Part shown: positions 1 to 7,013 of the stretch, one piece after another | Layout: every line of letters begins with the position of its first letter | Numbering within the stretch: position 1 is the first letter of the stretch | Source of the DNA: Verrucomicrobiales bacterium | Lineage (GTDB): Bacteria > Verrucomicrobiota > Verrucomicrobiia > Limisphaerales > UBA9464 | Assembly (NCBI GenBank): GCA_027489875.1 | Contig: JAIXZE010000224.1 | Coordinates: 1-41,254 of the forward strand | Direction of reading: 5' to 3' | Length of the DNA: 41,254 nucleotides | Translations under genes and position numbers: made by a program | Notes under the pieces: generated by a model | What the model was told of the DNA's origin: nothing | Seen by the model: the letters and a program-made list of their open reading frames with translations, nothing else | Databases searched by the model: none

Positions 1-917
1 CCGAATCCGAACGCCCATCCGCTCCAGACCTCGGGATCATATCCCACGGTCTCGAACACCTTCGGATGAACCATTCCGCACCCGGCGATCTCCAGCCACT
101 CCTTGCCCAGCTTCCGGACGAGGGCGTTGGTGAAATCGATCTCGAGGCTCGGCTCGGTGTAGCTGAAGTAATGCGGTCGGAATCGCAGCTTCACGTCGTT
201 GCCCAGCACTTCACGGAACACGGCTTCGACCGTTCCCTTCAGGTCTCCGACGGTCACGCCGCGATCCACATACAACCCTTCGATCTGATGGAAGGTCGGG
301 TTGTGGGTGGCATCGGCGTTGTCCCGGCGGAAGACGCGGCCCGGAACCACGATCCGGATCGGAGGCGGTGCCTTCTCCATGACCCGGATCTGCACGGAAC
401 TGGTGTGCGTCCGCAGCAACGGCCGCGAGGCGGCATCGAGGAAGAACGTGTCCTGCGAGTCCCGCGCCGGATGATCTGCCGGCGTATTGAGGGCGTCGAA
501 GCAGTGGTACTCGTCCTCGATCTCGGGTCCGTCCGCGACGGCGAACCCCAGCTTGCGGAAGGCGCGGACGATGTCGTCGGTGATCTGGGTCAGCGGATGC
601 AGCCGGCCCTGGGCGCGACGGCGGCCGGGAAGGCTGAAGTCGGTGGGCTCCTTGGGGAGTGCGGCGCGCAATTCCAATTCGGACCGGCGCGCGGCCAGCG
701 CCGCTTCCAGTTCGAGCTTCACGGCATTCAGGGCCTTGCCGGCGGCCGGACGCTCTTCCTTGGCCAGGCTGCCGAGTTGCTTCAGCAGGACCGTGAATCG
801 GCCTTCAGCACCCAGCACCGCGCCCTTCGCCTGATCCAGCGACGGCAGATCGGCCGCGGCTCCAAATGAAGCCAGGGCCACGGACTTAACTTCCTCCAAC
901 TCGACCAGCACGCTCAT
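1..917 (-). CDS. pheS: Phenylalanyl-tRNA synthetase alpha subunit (3' end outside window)
   Basis: Catalytic alpha subunit of the class II (alphabeta)2 phenylalanyl-tRNA synthetase, which charges tRNA-Phe in the cytoplasm. About 305 codons are present and the C-terminus runs off the left edge. The N-terminus (MSVLVELEEVKSVAL) is a charged helical region like the usual tRNA-binding coiled coil. The catalytic core follows, with a readable class II motif 2 (GRVFRRDN, then THNPTFHQIEG) and the segment FRPHYFSYTEPSLEID. The start at 917 has a good ribosome binding site (GAAGGA about 8 nt upstream). It follows rpmI and rplT, the common gene order. A hairpin at 971-1003 lies in its leader and could be an attenuator. 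pheT would be expected just beyond the window. Identification is secure. Confidence 0.97.
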   Translation of the reverse strand, partial: MSVLVELEEVKSVALASFGAAADLPSLDQAKGAVLGAEGRFTVLLKQLGSLAKEERPAAGKALNAVKLELEAALAARRSELELRAALPKEPTDFSLPGRRRAQGRLHPLTQITDDIVRAFRKLGFAVADGPEIEDEYHCFDALNTPADHPARDSQDTFFLDAASRPLLRTHTSSVQIRVMEKAPPPIRIVVPGRVFRRDNADATHNPTFHQIEGLYVDRGVTVGDLKGTVEAVFREVLGNDVKLRFRPHYFSYTEPSLEIDFTNALVRKLGKEWLEIAGCGMVHPKVFETVGYDPEVWSGWAFGF

Positions 918-970
918 GGCAGTTCCTTCGGTAGAAATCTTCCCGCCCCACATCCTCACCCCAAAACGCA

Positions 971-1003
971 AAGGCGGGCGCCTCCAGAGAGGTCGCCCGC
1001 CTT
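971..1003 (-). terminator. Hairpin in the rplT-pheS gap, terminator or pheS attenuator
   Basis: AAGGCGGGCG pairs with CGCCCGCCTT, and the inner CCTC/GAGG extends the stem. Read on the minus strand it is followed by TGCGTTTTGG, a short and imperfect U-tract. It lies after rplT and about 55 nt before pheS, so it could end part of the ribosomal-protein transcript or attenuate pheS. I see no T-box or Phe-rich leader peptide. Confidence 0.55.
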
Positions 1004-1073
1004 GCATTCATCGAATGGCCGATGCCGGGGCTGGATGCAGCACATCCCACCGCCAGGCGTCGCCCCGATCGAC

Positions 1074-1445
1074 TCAGGCCTTCGCCGCCTTGGCCTTCAG
1101 AGCTTCCGCAGAAACCTTCAGCAACTCACCGAAGGCGGCGGAATCCGTGGCAGCGATGTAGGCCAGGACCTTGCGGTCGAGCGAGCACTTGGCGGCCTTC
1201 AGACCTTCCATGAAGCGGCTGTAGGTCGTACCGGCCAACCGGGCGGCCGCATTGATACGGGCCTGCCAGAGGGCACGGTAGTTGCGCTTCTTGGTCTTCC
1301 GATCCCGGAAGGAATACACCAAGCCGTGATACACGGCATCCTTGGCGTACCGATACAGCTTGGAACGACGCATCCGGAAACCGGAGGCGCGCTCGATCAT
1401 TGTTTTGCGACGCTTACGCGAGGCAACGGCGTTGGTAACACGCAT
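1074..1445 (-). CDS. rplT: Ribosomal protein L20
   Basis: Large-subunit protein bL20, needed early in 50S assembly through binding to 23S rRNA. It has 123 residues, the normal length. The basic N-terminal tail MRVTNAVASRKRRKT and the signatures YRYAKDAVYHGLVYSFRDRK and LWQARINAA are typical. The C-terminal tail is Ala/Lys rich. It lies 64 nt downstream of rpmI on the same strand and ahead of pheS, the classical arrangement. In other bacteria L20 represses this operon by binding its leader; no such site is obvious here. Confidence 0.97.
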   Translation of the reverse strand: MRVTNAVASRKRRKTMIERASGFRMRRSKLYRYAKDAVYHGLVYSFRDRKTKKRNYRALWQARINAAARLAGTTYSRFMEGLKAAKCSLDRKVLAYIAATDSAAFGELLKVSAEALKAKAAKA

Positions 1446-1509
1446 GGCAGTAAATCAGTTTTATGTTGGTGTGGCGGGGGAGGTCAGCGATGACCCCAAC
1501 CGTCCTCGC

Positions 1510-1719
1510 TCAATGCGAGAACGGCAGGCTCGCCTTGATCTTGTAAACGTCGGTGTGGTGAACCTCCTTCACCTCCCCGAGGGCGCGACGACGCTTCGCA
1601 CTCTTGCCGGACAACAAATGGCGCTTGCCAGCATGGCGCGTCAGCACCTTGCCGCCAGCGGTGATCTTGAACCGCTTGGCCACGGACTTCTTGGTCTTAA
1701 TACCCTTCGGACGACGCAT
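1510..1719 (-). CDS. rpmI: Ribosomal protein L35
   Basis: Small basic 50S protein bL35, 69 residues: MRRPKGIKTKKSVAKRFKIT, then GGKVLTRHAGKRHLL. The reading frame stays open to 1956, but the family N-terminus fixes the start at 1719, and AAGGA lies about 8 nt upstream of it. The C-terminus is slightly extended beyond the usual end (HHTDVYKIKASLPFSH). rplT follows. infC, which usually precedes rpmI, is absent: ispE lies upstream instead. Confidence 0.95.
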   Translation of the reverse strand: MRRPKGIKTKKSVAKRFKITAGGKVLTRHAGKRHLLSGKSAKRRRALGEVKEVHHTDVYKIKASLPFSH

Positions 1720-1822
1720 ATCAGCTTCCTTGCTTACGAAAAGGAGCGCGCAGTCTATGGAGAAAGAGGTCGGGAGCAAGGGGGATTTTTGCGAAGTCCC
1801 CAAACTTTCTTCATCGCCCCCT

Positions 1823-2695
1823 TCACAGGCCCACCACCTCGGTCCATCCCGCCACGCCAAATTCAGCCTCAAACGGCCCAATTGCGGCCTTTGCCAGCCC
1901 CATATCGGGAAAAATCGCAAAGGTCGTGGATCCACTCCCCGACATGAGCGTCCCAACCGCGCCGCGGGCCTTCAGGAACTCCTGGAACATCCGCAGCACC
2001 GGGTATTTCTCCAGCGCAGGGGCCTCCAGCGAGTTGTAGAGCCCCGCCAGGGCGATCGGAAGCGACTCCGACTCCATCGCCGCCACGAACTCCTTCGCGC
2101 GCCCTGAACGCCCGTTCAGCGCCTCCGGGAACCTCGCGAGATTCTGGTAGGCCCACGCCGTCGAAATCCCAAAGCCCGGATGGTGAAGAAACAGCGCGCG
2201 CCCCTTCAAGGCATGGAACGGTGGCAATGGTGTCACCTTCTCCCCGCGCCCAACGGCCAGCGCTGGCCCGTCCTGGAGGAAGAAGTTCACATCGGAGCCC
2301 AGGCCTGCCGCCAAGGCATCGATGATCTCGGCCGGGAGCACGTTCCCAAAAAGATCATTCAACCCAAGGAGCGTGTGGGCGGCATTGCCGCTCCCACCGC
2401 CCAATCCCGCCGCCATCGGGATCTGCTTCTCCAGATGGATGCGCACTCCGCTCCGGATCCCGGCAGCTTCAAGGAATCGAACGGCGGCCTTGTGAACGAG
2501 ATTCGTGGCGTCCACGGGAAGCTCCGGGTGACTGCAGGTCAGTTGAACCCCCTCCCCCGCCACCTCAAATATCAGCGTGTCGTGGAGGGGAACCGGCAGG
2601 AAGATCGTCTCCAGATCGTGAAAACCGTCCGGACGCCGCCCAAGGATGTTGAGCAGCAGGTTGACCTTGCAGGGCGAATGTCGTGTCAGGGACAT
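1823..2695 (-). CDS. ispE: 4-diphosphocytidyl-2-C-methyl-D-erythritol kinase
   Basis: GHMP-family kinase that phosphorylates CDP-methylerythritol with ATP in the non-mevalonate (MEP) pathway to IPP and DMAPP. It has 290 residues, near the family norm. The N-terminus has the substrate-binding CKVNLLLNILGRRPDGFHDLET. The glycine-rich phosphate loop PMAAGLGGGSGNAAHTL follows near residues 95-110. GSDVNFFL and the C-terminal LMSGSGSTTFAIF are further family motifs. It sits about 100 nt upstream of rpmI on the same strand and may be co-transcribed. The gap before it holds the terminator of the gene upstream. Confidence 0.95.
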   Translation of the reverse strand: MSLTRHSPCKVNLLLNILGRRPDGFHDLETIFLPVPLHDTLIFEVAGEGVQLTCSHPELPVDATNLVHKAAVRFLEAAGIRSGVRIHLEKQIPMAAGLGGGSGNAAHTLLGLNDLFGNVLPAEIIDALAAGLGSDVNFFLQDGPALAVGRGEKVTPLPPFHALKGRALFLHHPGFGISTAWAYQNLARFPEALNGRSGRAKEFVAAMESESLPIALAGLYNSLEAPALEKYPVLRMFQEFLKARGAVGTLMSGSGSTTFAIFPDMGLAKAAIGPFEAEFGVAGWTEVVGL

Positions 2696-2711
2696 GGCAG
2701 TCGAAATGAAA

Positions 2712-2737
2712 AACGCGCCAACGGAAGTTGGCGCGTT
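2712..2737 (-). terminator. Rho-independent terminator of the TIGR04073-like gene
   Basis: Perfect 11-bp stem (AACGCGCCAAC pairs with GTTGGCGCGTT) with a 4-nt loop. On the minus strand it is followed by TTTTCATTT. It lies 18 nt past the stop of the lipoprotein gene and just before ispE. Confidence 0.85.
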
Positions 2738-2755
2738 CGAAAGGAATGAAGGCTC

Positions 2756-3169
2756 TTATTCGAAGATCTTGAAGCGGCTTCCAGGGAACATTGGAGCCAC
2801 GTCGGTCGAATCGAACCCGAGCGACACATCCGTGCGCACCGCGCTCGAATCGAGGATGCCGGGCTTGAACGTGTCCGGGTACACCGGGTTTTCCGGCGTG
2901 ATGTAGGGCTTCGAGGGGATCGGGAAGGTCAGGACTTCGACGGCACCAACGACGGTGCGACCGATGGTCCGGTTGATACCCTTGATCGTGCCCCGGCCGT
3001 AGGCAGCATCCGGGCCATCCCAGAGGTAAGTCTGCTCGTACGCCCGGCTCATTTCACCCCATCGGAGCGGCTCGGAAAGGTTGGTCAGCCCACGCCCGAG
3101 CTTGCGCTCGGCACTGGCACACCCCGCTGAAAGGGCGGCGACAACTACGAGGAGGGAAAGATGCTTCAT
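2756..3169 (-). CDS. Exosortase system-associated lipoprotein, TIGR04073-like
   Basis: A protein of 137 residues with a lipoprotein signal peptide: MKHLSLLVVVAALSAGCAS, with LSAGC as lipobox. The mature part begins RKLGRGLTNLSEPLRWGEM, then AYGRGTIKGINRTIGRTVVGAVEVLTFPIP and PENPVYPDTFKPG. As I recall, this pattern defines the TIGR04073 family found in Verrucomicrobia and relatives that carry exosortase/PEP-CTERM sorting; its molecular role is unknown. An ATG four codons earlier (3181) is an alternative start. It has its own terminator (2712-2737) and is divergent from the zincin gene. No exosortase or PEP-CTERM protein is in the window. Confidence 0.75.
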   Translation of the reverse strand: MKHLSLLVVVAALSAGCASAERKLGRGLTNLSEPLRWGEMSRAYEQTYLWDGPDAAYGRGTIKGINRTIGRTVVGAVEVLTFPIPSKPYITPENPVYPDTFKPGILDSSAVRTDVSLGFDSTDVAPMFPGSRFKIFE

Positions 3170-3329
3170 TCCGGTGCGCATAATGCTTGTGAAGTCTGGC
3201 GTGCAGCCTATCGGCGGAGTCGAGCGGTGCAAGCGTCGAGTTCGACCAACCGCAAATGGTTTCGTCACGGCCGCACCAACTCGCACTCCGATGCAGGCTT
3301 CCCTCTGTCCGAACACGGCGGGTGCAGGC

Positions 3330-3719
3330 ATGTTCACCGCCATGGACGCAACGGCCAAATGGCTCCTCCGCGAAGCACAGGCGGTGGTCTCTGCGACGGT
3401 CCAATCCCTCCCGGCCGACCTGGCCGAGCTCGCGGCCACCGTGACGGTGATCTACGAACCGGCTCCCGGGCCCCAATTGATCGAGGAAGGCTGGGAACCG
3501 GATCTCCTCGGCATGTTCTCCGGGCAGGCCCTCGGAGAACCCCTGGACTCCGGGGTTCCCCTGCCGCCACAGATCCTCTTGTTCTATGAGAACCTCTGGG
3601 ACTTCGCCGAGGGGGAGGAGGAGGTTTACCGCGAGGAGGTGAAGATTACCTTCCTCCACGAATTGGGGCACTGCCTCGGCCTCGACGAAGACGAGATCGA
3701 AGCCCGGGGGCTTCTCTGA
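3330..3719 (+). CDS. Small zincin, metallopeptidase family protein (PF06262-like)
   Basis: About 129 residues. A basic helical N-terminus precedes an acidic middle (EEGWEPDLLGMFSG, a typical family segment). The C-terminus has the zinc site HELGHCLGLDEDEIEARGL (His110, Glu111, His114, with an acidic third ligand near 119-120). This matches the one-domain minimal zincins of PF06262, of unknown substrate and probably cytoplasmic. The frame is open further upstream; I chose the ATG at 3330 because the preceding residues look like noise. 3342 is an alternative. It is divergent from the lipoprotein gene and convergent with the peroxidase gene. Confidence 0.8.
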   Translation: MFTAMDATAKWLLREAQAVVSATVQSLPADLAELAATVTVIYEPAPGPQLIEEGWEPDLLGMFSGQALGEPLDSGVPLPPQILLFYENLWDFAEGEEEVYREEVKITFLHELGHCLGLDEDEIEARGLL

Positions 3720-3749
3720 TGAGCCCCGCCGACCGACTCGACGAGACAG

Positions 3750-4292
3750 TCACTTCGCCTTGAGGGCGTCTTCGATGGCCTTGGAAACCTCTTCGGAGGT
3801 GGGCTCCACGCCTGAATCCCAGCGCTTGAGGATCTTGCCATCCTTGCCGAGGAGGAACTTTCCGAAGTTCCACTTCACGTCGCCCGGAAACGGGGATTCC
3901 TTGCCGGTCAACGCCGCGTAAATGGGATGCTGCTCGCCTCCCTTGACGTGAACCTTCTCCATGAGCGGAAAGGTGACATTGTACGTCAGGGAGCAGAACT
4001 CCTTGATCTCCGTGGCCGAGCCAGGCTCCTGCTTCCCGAAATCATTGCAAGGGAACCCGACCACGCTGAAGCCCTGTTCCTTGTACTTCTTGTGGGTGGC
4101 TTCCAGCCCCTTGTATTGAGGGGTGTAGCCGCACTTCGAAGCCACGTTGACGATCAGGACAACCTTGCCTTCAAACGCCTTCAGCGACGTGGCCTTGCCG
4201 TCGATGTCCTTGACGGGGATTTCCTGGATGGGGGAAGCGATCATGGTGGTGGCCACCAGAAGGGTGGCGATGGATGCGATGATGGTTTTCAT
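3750..4292 (-). CDS. Secreted glutathione peroxidase-family protein
   Basis: Thiol peroxidase of the GPx/BtuE family, which reduces peroxides with glutathione or, commonly in bacteria, thioredoxin. It has 180 residues. A signal peptide (MKTIIASIATLLVATTMIAS) suggests periplasmic or membrane location. Catalytic tetrad: Cys54 in NVASKCGYTPQY (Cys rather than selenocysteine), Gln88 in FPCNDFGKQEPGS, Trp141 and Asn142 in KWNFGKFL. The frame extends 19 codons upstream to 4349, but the signal peptide supports 4292. The electron donor cannot be told from sequence. Confidence 0.93.
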   Translation of the reverse strand: MKTIIASIATLLVATTMIASPIQEIPVKDIDGKATSLKAFEGKVVLIVNVASKCGYTPQYKGLEATHKKYKEQGFSVVGFPCNDFGKQEPGSATEIKEFCSLTYNVTFPLMEKVHVKGGEQHPIYAALTGKESPFPGDVKWNFGKFLLGKDGKILKRWDSGVEPTSEEVSKAIEDALKAK

Positions 4293-4388
4293 GACAGACG
4301 TGAGCACGTTGCGACGGCTTCCGACGCTGTCAAACGCGGGTTCGTTCAACCGGTCTGGCGGATGAAGGCGAAACCAGCCAGATCCACC

Positions 4389-5231
4389 TCACTTCACCAC
4401 GATCCGCATTCCTTCCTTTTCCAACTCCGCCGCCAGCTTCTTCGAACTGGAGGAGAGCCGGTTGCCCTTGAGGTAAAGCCGGAGGAAAGGAGCCCAGTTC
4501 TTGCCTGCCGCGAGGTCCGCCTTGGCCGCGGCGTGCAACGGCTTGAGGTCACTGATCTTGTTGTCCTGAAGCAGGATCAGGCTCGGGGCGCGCAACTTGG
4601 TGAGAGGGGTGATGTCCGAAATCCGGTTACCCGAAAGCGACACCGTGGTCAGCCACTTCAGGTTTTCGAGGCCCGCAACCGTCTTCAATCCGTTCCCATC
4701 CGCGTAGAAGGTCACCACCCTGGGGAGTGAGGTGAGGGGCGCGATGGTCTTGAGCTTGTTCCGTGAAAGGTACACGGAGGCCAGGTTGGTGCACGACGCC
4801 AGCGGAGCGGCGTCGGTGACACCATTCGATTCCAACTGGATGTACTGGAGTGCGGGCAATGTCCCCAGCGCGTCCACGCTCGCGATCCGGTTCGAGGCCA
4901 GATGCACGTACTGCAATTGGCGCAACCCTTTCAGCGGGCCCAGATCCACGATCTGGTTGCCGGCCAGTTCCAGCGAGGCGAGCGCCTTGCAATGTTCCAA
5001 CCCTGCCAGGCTGGTAATGCCGCGAAAGTTGCCCTGCACCACCGCGACGGTCGCCACATCGGCCGCAGTCAGCGGCTTGTCGGAATCCCGTTTGGAGAAA
5101 ACCTGCTGACGGACCGCAGCCTCCAGGTTCCGGTCGGTGAAGACCGAGACCTCGGGTGCCGCGTTGGTGGCATCCGCGGCCCGGAGTTGGGACGCCAAGG
5201 CGAGACAGACGAGAATGATCCAGCTTTTCAT
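4389..5231 (-). CDS. Secreted leucine-rich repeat protein
   Basis: A protein of 280 residues. Signal peptide MKSWIILVCLALASQLRAA is followed by an acidic region (FTDRNLEAAVRQQVF) common ahead of internalin-like LRRs. Then come about eight 21-23-residue repeats of the SDS22/internalin type (for example LASLELAGNQIVDLGPLKGL and LQYVHLASNRIASVDALGTL). The last repeat is interrupted by KPLHAAAKADLAAGKNWAPF. No anchor or catalytic domain is visible, so a protein-binding role outside the cytoplasm is inferred. It lies 96 nt upstream of the peroxidase gene on the same strand and could be co-transcribed. Confidence 0.85.
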   Translation of the reverse strand: MKSWIILVCLALASQLRAADATNAAPEVSVFTDRNLEAAVRQQVFSKRDSDKPLTAADVATVAVVQGNFRGITSLAGLEHCKALASLELAGNQIVDLGPLKGLRQLQYVHLASNRIASVDALGTLPALQYIQLESNGVTDAAPLASCTNLASVYLSRNKLKTIAPLTSLPRVVTFYADGNGLKTVAGLENLKWLTTVSLSGNRISDITPLTKLRAPSLILLQDNKISDLKPLHAAAKADLAAGKNWAPFLRLYLKGNRLSSSSKKLAAELEKEGMRIVVK

Positions 5232-5492
5232 GGGACACGCCAGTGTGACCGCCCTTCGCCCCCCATCGTCAAGCGGGTTCCCGGTTCAAGATCGGATCCG
5301 GGACGTACGGGGCCAAAACCCGTTTGACCCGAGGACCCCGGATGTGGCTATCTTCGGCCGTCCGATTTCAGCATGCAGTGTCGGCGTCACGGTGACGGTT
5401 TGCGGAGGCCGCGTCAGATCCAGTGTGGGCCCCTCAATCAGAGTTCTGCCTGGGGCAGATTCCCACGCGGTGTTTGAAGCGGCTCTCGTGTT

Positions 5493-5981
5493 ATGGACAA
5501 CCAGAATCGTCTCTTCGTGGGCAATTTGTCCTACCAGACGATGGAGCGAGACATCCAGGACCACTTCGCCGCTGCCGGGGTCGTCCTGAACGTCAACCTG
5601 ATGCTCGACAAGTTCACCGGCCGCTCACGCGGATTCGCGTTTGTCGAGTTCGCCTCCGCCGAAGAGGCCGAACGCGCCGTCGAAATGTTCAACGGTCAGG
5701 ACCTCGGTGGTCGGGCCCTCACCGTCAACATTGCGCGCCCTCGCGAAGAGCGTCCGCCCCGTGAAGGCGGCGGTGGTGGTGGCGGCGGCTTCCGTGGGGG
5801 TGGAGGCGGTGGAGGCGGAGGTTTCCGCGGCGGTGGAGGAGGCGGTGGTGGTGGTGGTGGATGGCGCGGCGGCGGTGGTGGCGGTGGAGAGCGCCGTGAA
5901 CGCGGTGGTGGTGGTGGCGGCGGCGGATGGCGCGGCGGCCGCGAAGAACGCGGCGGTGGCGGCGGACGCGATCGCTACTGA
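5493..5981 (+). CDS. RRM RNA-binding protein with glycine-rich tail
   Basis: A protein of 162 residues. One RNA recognition motif fills residues 6-82, with RNP-2 (LFVGNLSY) and RNP-1 (RGFAFVEF) both intact. A basic linker (ARPREERPPRE) follows. The tail, from about residue 93 to the end, is almost pure glycine broken by FRG, WRG and RER, like the RGG boxes of cold-induced RRM proteins. Single-RRM proteins in cyanobacteria and other bacteria are often cold induced and are proposed RNA chaperones. The 261-nt region upstream (5232-5492) has no gene and could hold a regulated leader; I see no clear motif there. A hairpin follows at 5998-6040. Confidence 0.92.
   Translation: MDNQNRLFVGNLSYQTMERDIQDHFAAAGVVLNVNLMLDKFTGRSRGFAFVEFASAEEAERAVEMFNGQDLGGRALTVNIARPREERPPREGGGGGGGGFRGGGGGGGGGFRGGGGGGGGGGGWRGGGGGGGERRERGGGGGGGGWRGGREERGGGGGRDRY
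5769..5981 (+). repeat. GGN-rich coding microsatellite (glycine tail of the RRM gene)
   Basis: Runs of GGC/GGT/GGA codons interrupted by short Arg/Phe/Trp blocks. This kind of tract changes length easily by slippage. Confidence 0.8.
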
Positions 5982-5997
5982 CTTCCGATTCCCACGT

Positions 5998-6040
5998 CCT
6001 TGGTCGAGGCCTCGTGAATGTTCCCGAGGCCCGACCAAGG
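5998..6040 (+). terminator. Strong hairpin after the RRM gene
   Basis: Outer stem CCTTGGTCG/CGACCAAGG and inner stem GGCCTCG/CGAGGCC, separated by a one-base bulge on one side, with a 10-nt loop. It starts 17 nt after the RRM stop. The downstream U-tract is weak (TGACGATTTC), so it may be a terminator or a 3' mRNA stabiliser. Confidence 0.6.
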
Positions 6041-6169
6041 TGACGATTTCAGAGACCTACCCTAATCCGGTGTCCGCGGGAGCGCATTCCGTGCGGTTTC
6101 CACGGCCGATCGGTCAAAGCCATTGACATTGAACCGGCCACCTTCCTAGCGTGGCCAAAAGCACGCCAT

Positions 6170-6637
6170 ATGTCGGAAAACAATCCCGTCCCGCCCCCGC
6201 CCTCGCCCACACCGGAGCCCCCGAAGCCCGCGGATGCTGCACAAAAGAAGCAGACCGTGCGGATCTCGCTCCCGCCCAAGCCCGCGGGTGGACCGTCGAT
6301 CCGGATTCCTTCCGCGGCAGGCGCGCCTGCTGCTCCGGCACCTGCCGCCGCAGCGGCACCGGCAGCCCCAGCTGCTCCGGCGGCCCGTCCTGCGGCTCCG
6401 ACGCCTCCCTCCCCCGGTTCAGCAGCGCCTGCTTCCATGGCTGCTTCCGCCAAGCCGGCCGCACCCGCCGCGCCAGCGGCTCCGGCAGCCAAACCCGCCG
6501 CAGCGGCCCGTCCTGCCCCTGCCCGTTCGGGCGGTGGCGTGAGTGGCCTTGATGTCGGCTTGGCTTTCGCCGTGGCCCTGCTTGGCATTGCCGCCGTCGC
6601 CGTCCAGTACTGGTTCGTTGCGCAGACCAATTCCTGA
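6170..6637 (+). CDS. Pro/Ala-rich protein with C-terminal membrane anchor
   Basis: Not assigned to a family. It has 155 residues. The N-terminus is proline rich (MSENNPVPPPPSPTPEPPKP), then a basic stretch (KKQTVRISLPPKP), then about 70 residues of nearly pure Ala/Pro. The C-terminus holds one hydrophobic segment (LDVGLAFAVALLGIAAVAVQYW) ending within ten residues of the stop. This predicts a disordered cytoplasmic domain tethered by a single C-terminal helix. It lies 14 nt upstream of trxA on the same strand, so they are probably co-transcribed. A real gene is supported by its coherent architecture and tight spacing. Function unknown. Confidence 0.7.
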   Translation: MSENNPVPPPPSPTPEPPKPADAAQKKQTVRISLPPKPAGGPSIRIPSAAGAPAAPAPAAAAAPAAPAAPAARPAAPTPPSPGSAAPASMAASAKPAAPAAPAAPAAKPAAAARPAPARSGGGVSGLDVGLAFAVALLGIAAVAVQYWFVAQTNS

Positions 6638-6651
6638 GCTAAGACTAGAAC

Positions 6652-6984
6652 ATGGCTGCCAAGAACATTGTCACGCTGACCTCGCAGAACTTCGACACAG
6701 AGGTCATCAAGTCCGAACAACCTGTCCTCGTGGACTTCTGGGCCGAGTGGTGCGGTCCGTGCAAGATGCTGGGTCCTGTGCTGGACGAGCTGGCCACCGA
6801 ATTCGACGGCCGCGCGCGTATCGGCAAGGTCAACATCGATGACCATCAGGATCTCGCGGTCCAGTTCGGGATCCAATCGATCCCGACGCTGCTGGTCTTC
6901 AAGGGAGGTCAGGTTGTGGGGCAGAGCGTCGGTGCGAAGCCCAAGGCAGCCCTGCGTCAGGTGTTGGATGCCGCCGTCAAATAG
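6652..6984 (+). CDS. trxA: Thioredoxin
   Basis: Small cytoplasmic dithiol reductase, 110 residues, that passes electrons from thioredoxin reductase to ribonucleotide reductase, peroxidases and other targets. The active site WCGPCK is at residues 33-38 within VLVDFWAEWCGPCKML. The cis-proline is in QSIPTLLVF. Length and fold order match TrxA exactly, with no signal peptide. It follows the Pro/Ala-rich anchor gene by 14 nt. Its transcript most likely ends at the hairpin and T-run at 7029-7062, which is inside the next gene. Confidence 0.96.
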   Translation: MAAKNIVTLTSQNFDTEVIKSEQPVLVDFWAEWCGPCKMLGPVLDELATEFDGRARIGKVNIDDHQDLAVQFGIQSIPTLLVFKGGQVVGQSVGAKPKAALRQVLDAAVK

Positions 6985-7013
6985 TCTCCCCCGATCCTGA
7001 CCCACAGACGGTC

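Noticed and set aside
971-1003. T-box riboswitch for pheS
   Set aside because: No T-box consensus, specifier loop or long leader is visible; only a simple hairpin.
5769-5981. Glycine tract as a sequencing or frameshift artefact
   Set aside because: The frame is kept through to a normal stop, and the Arg/Trp/Phe interruptions are regularly placed as in RGG-type tails.
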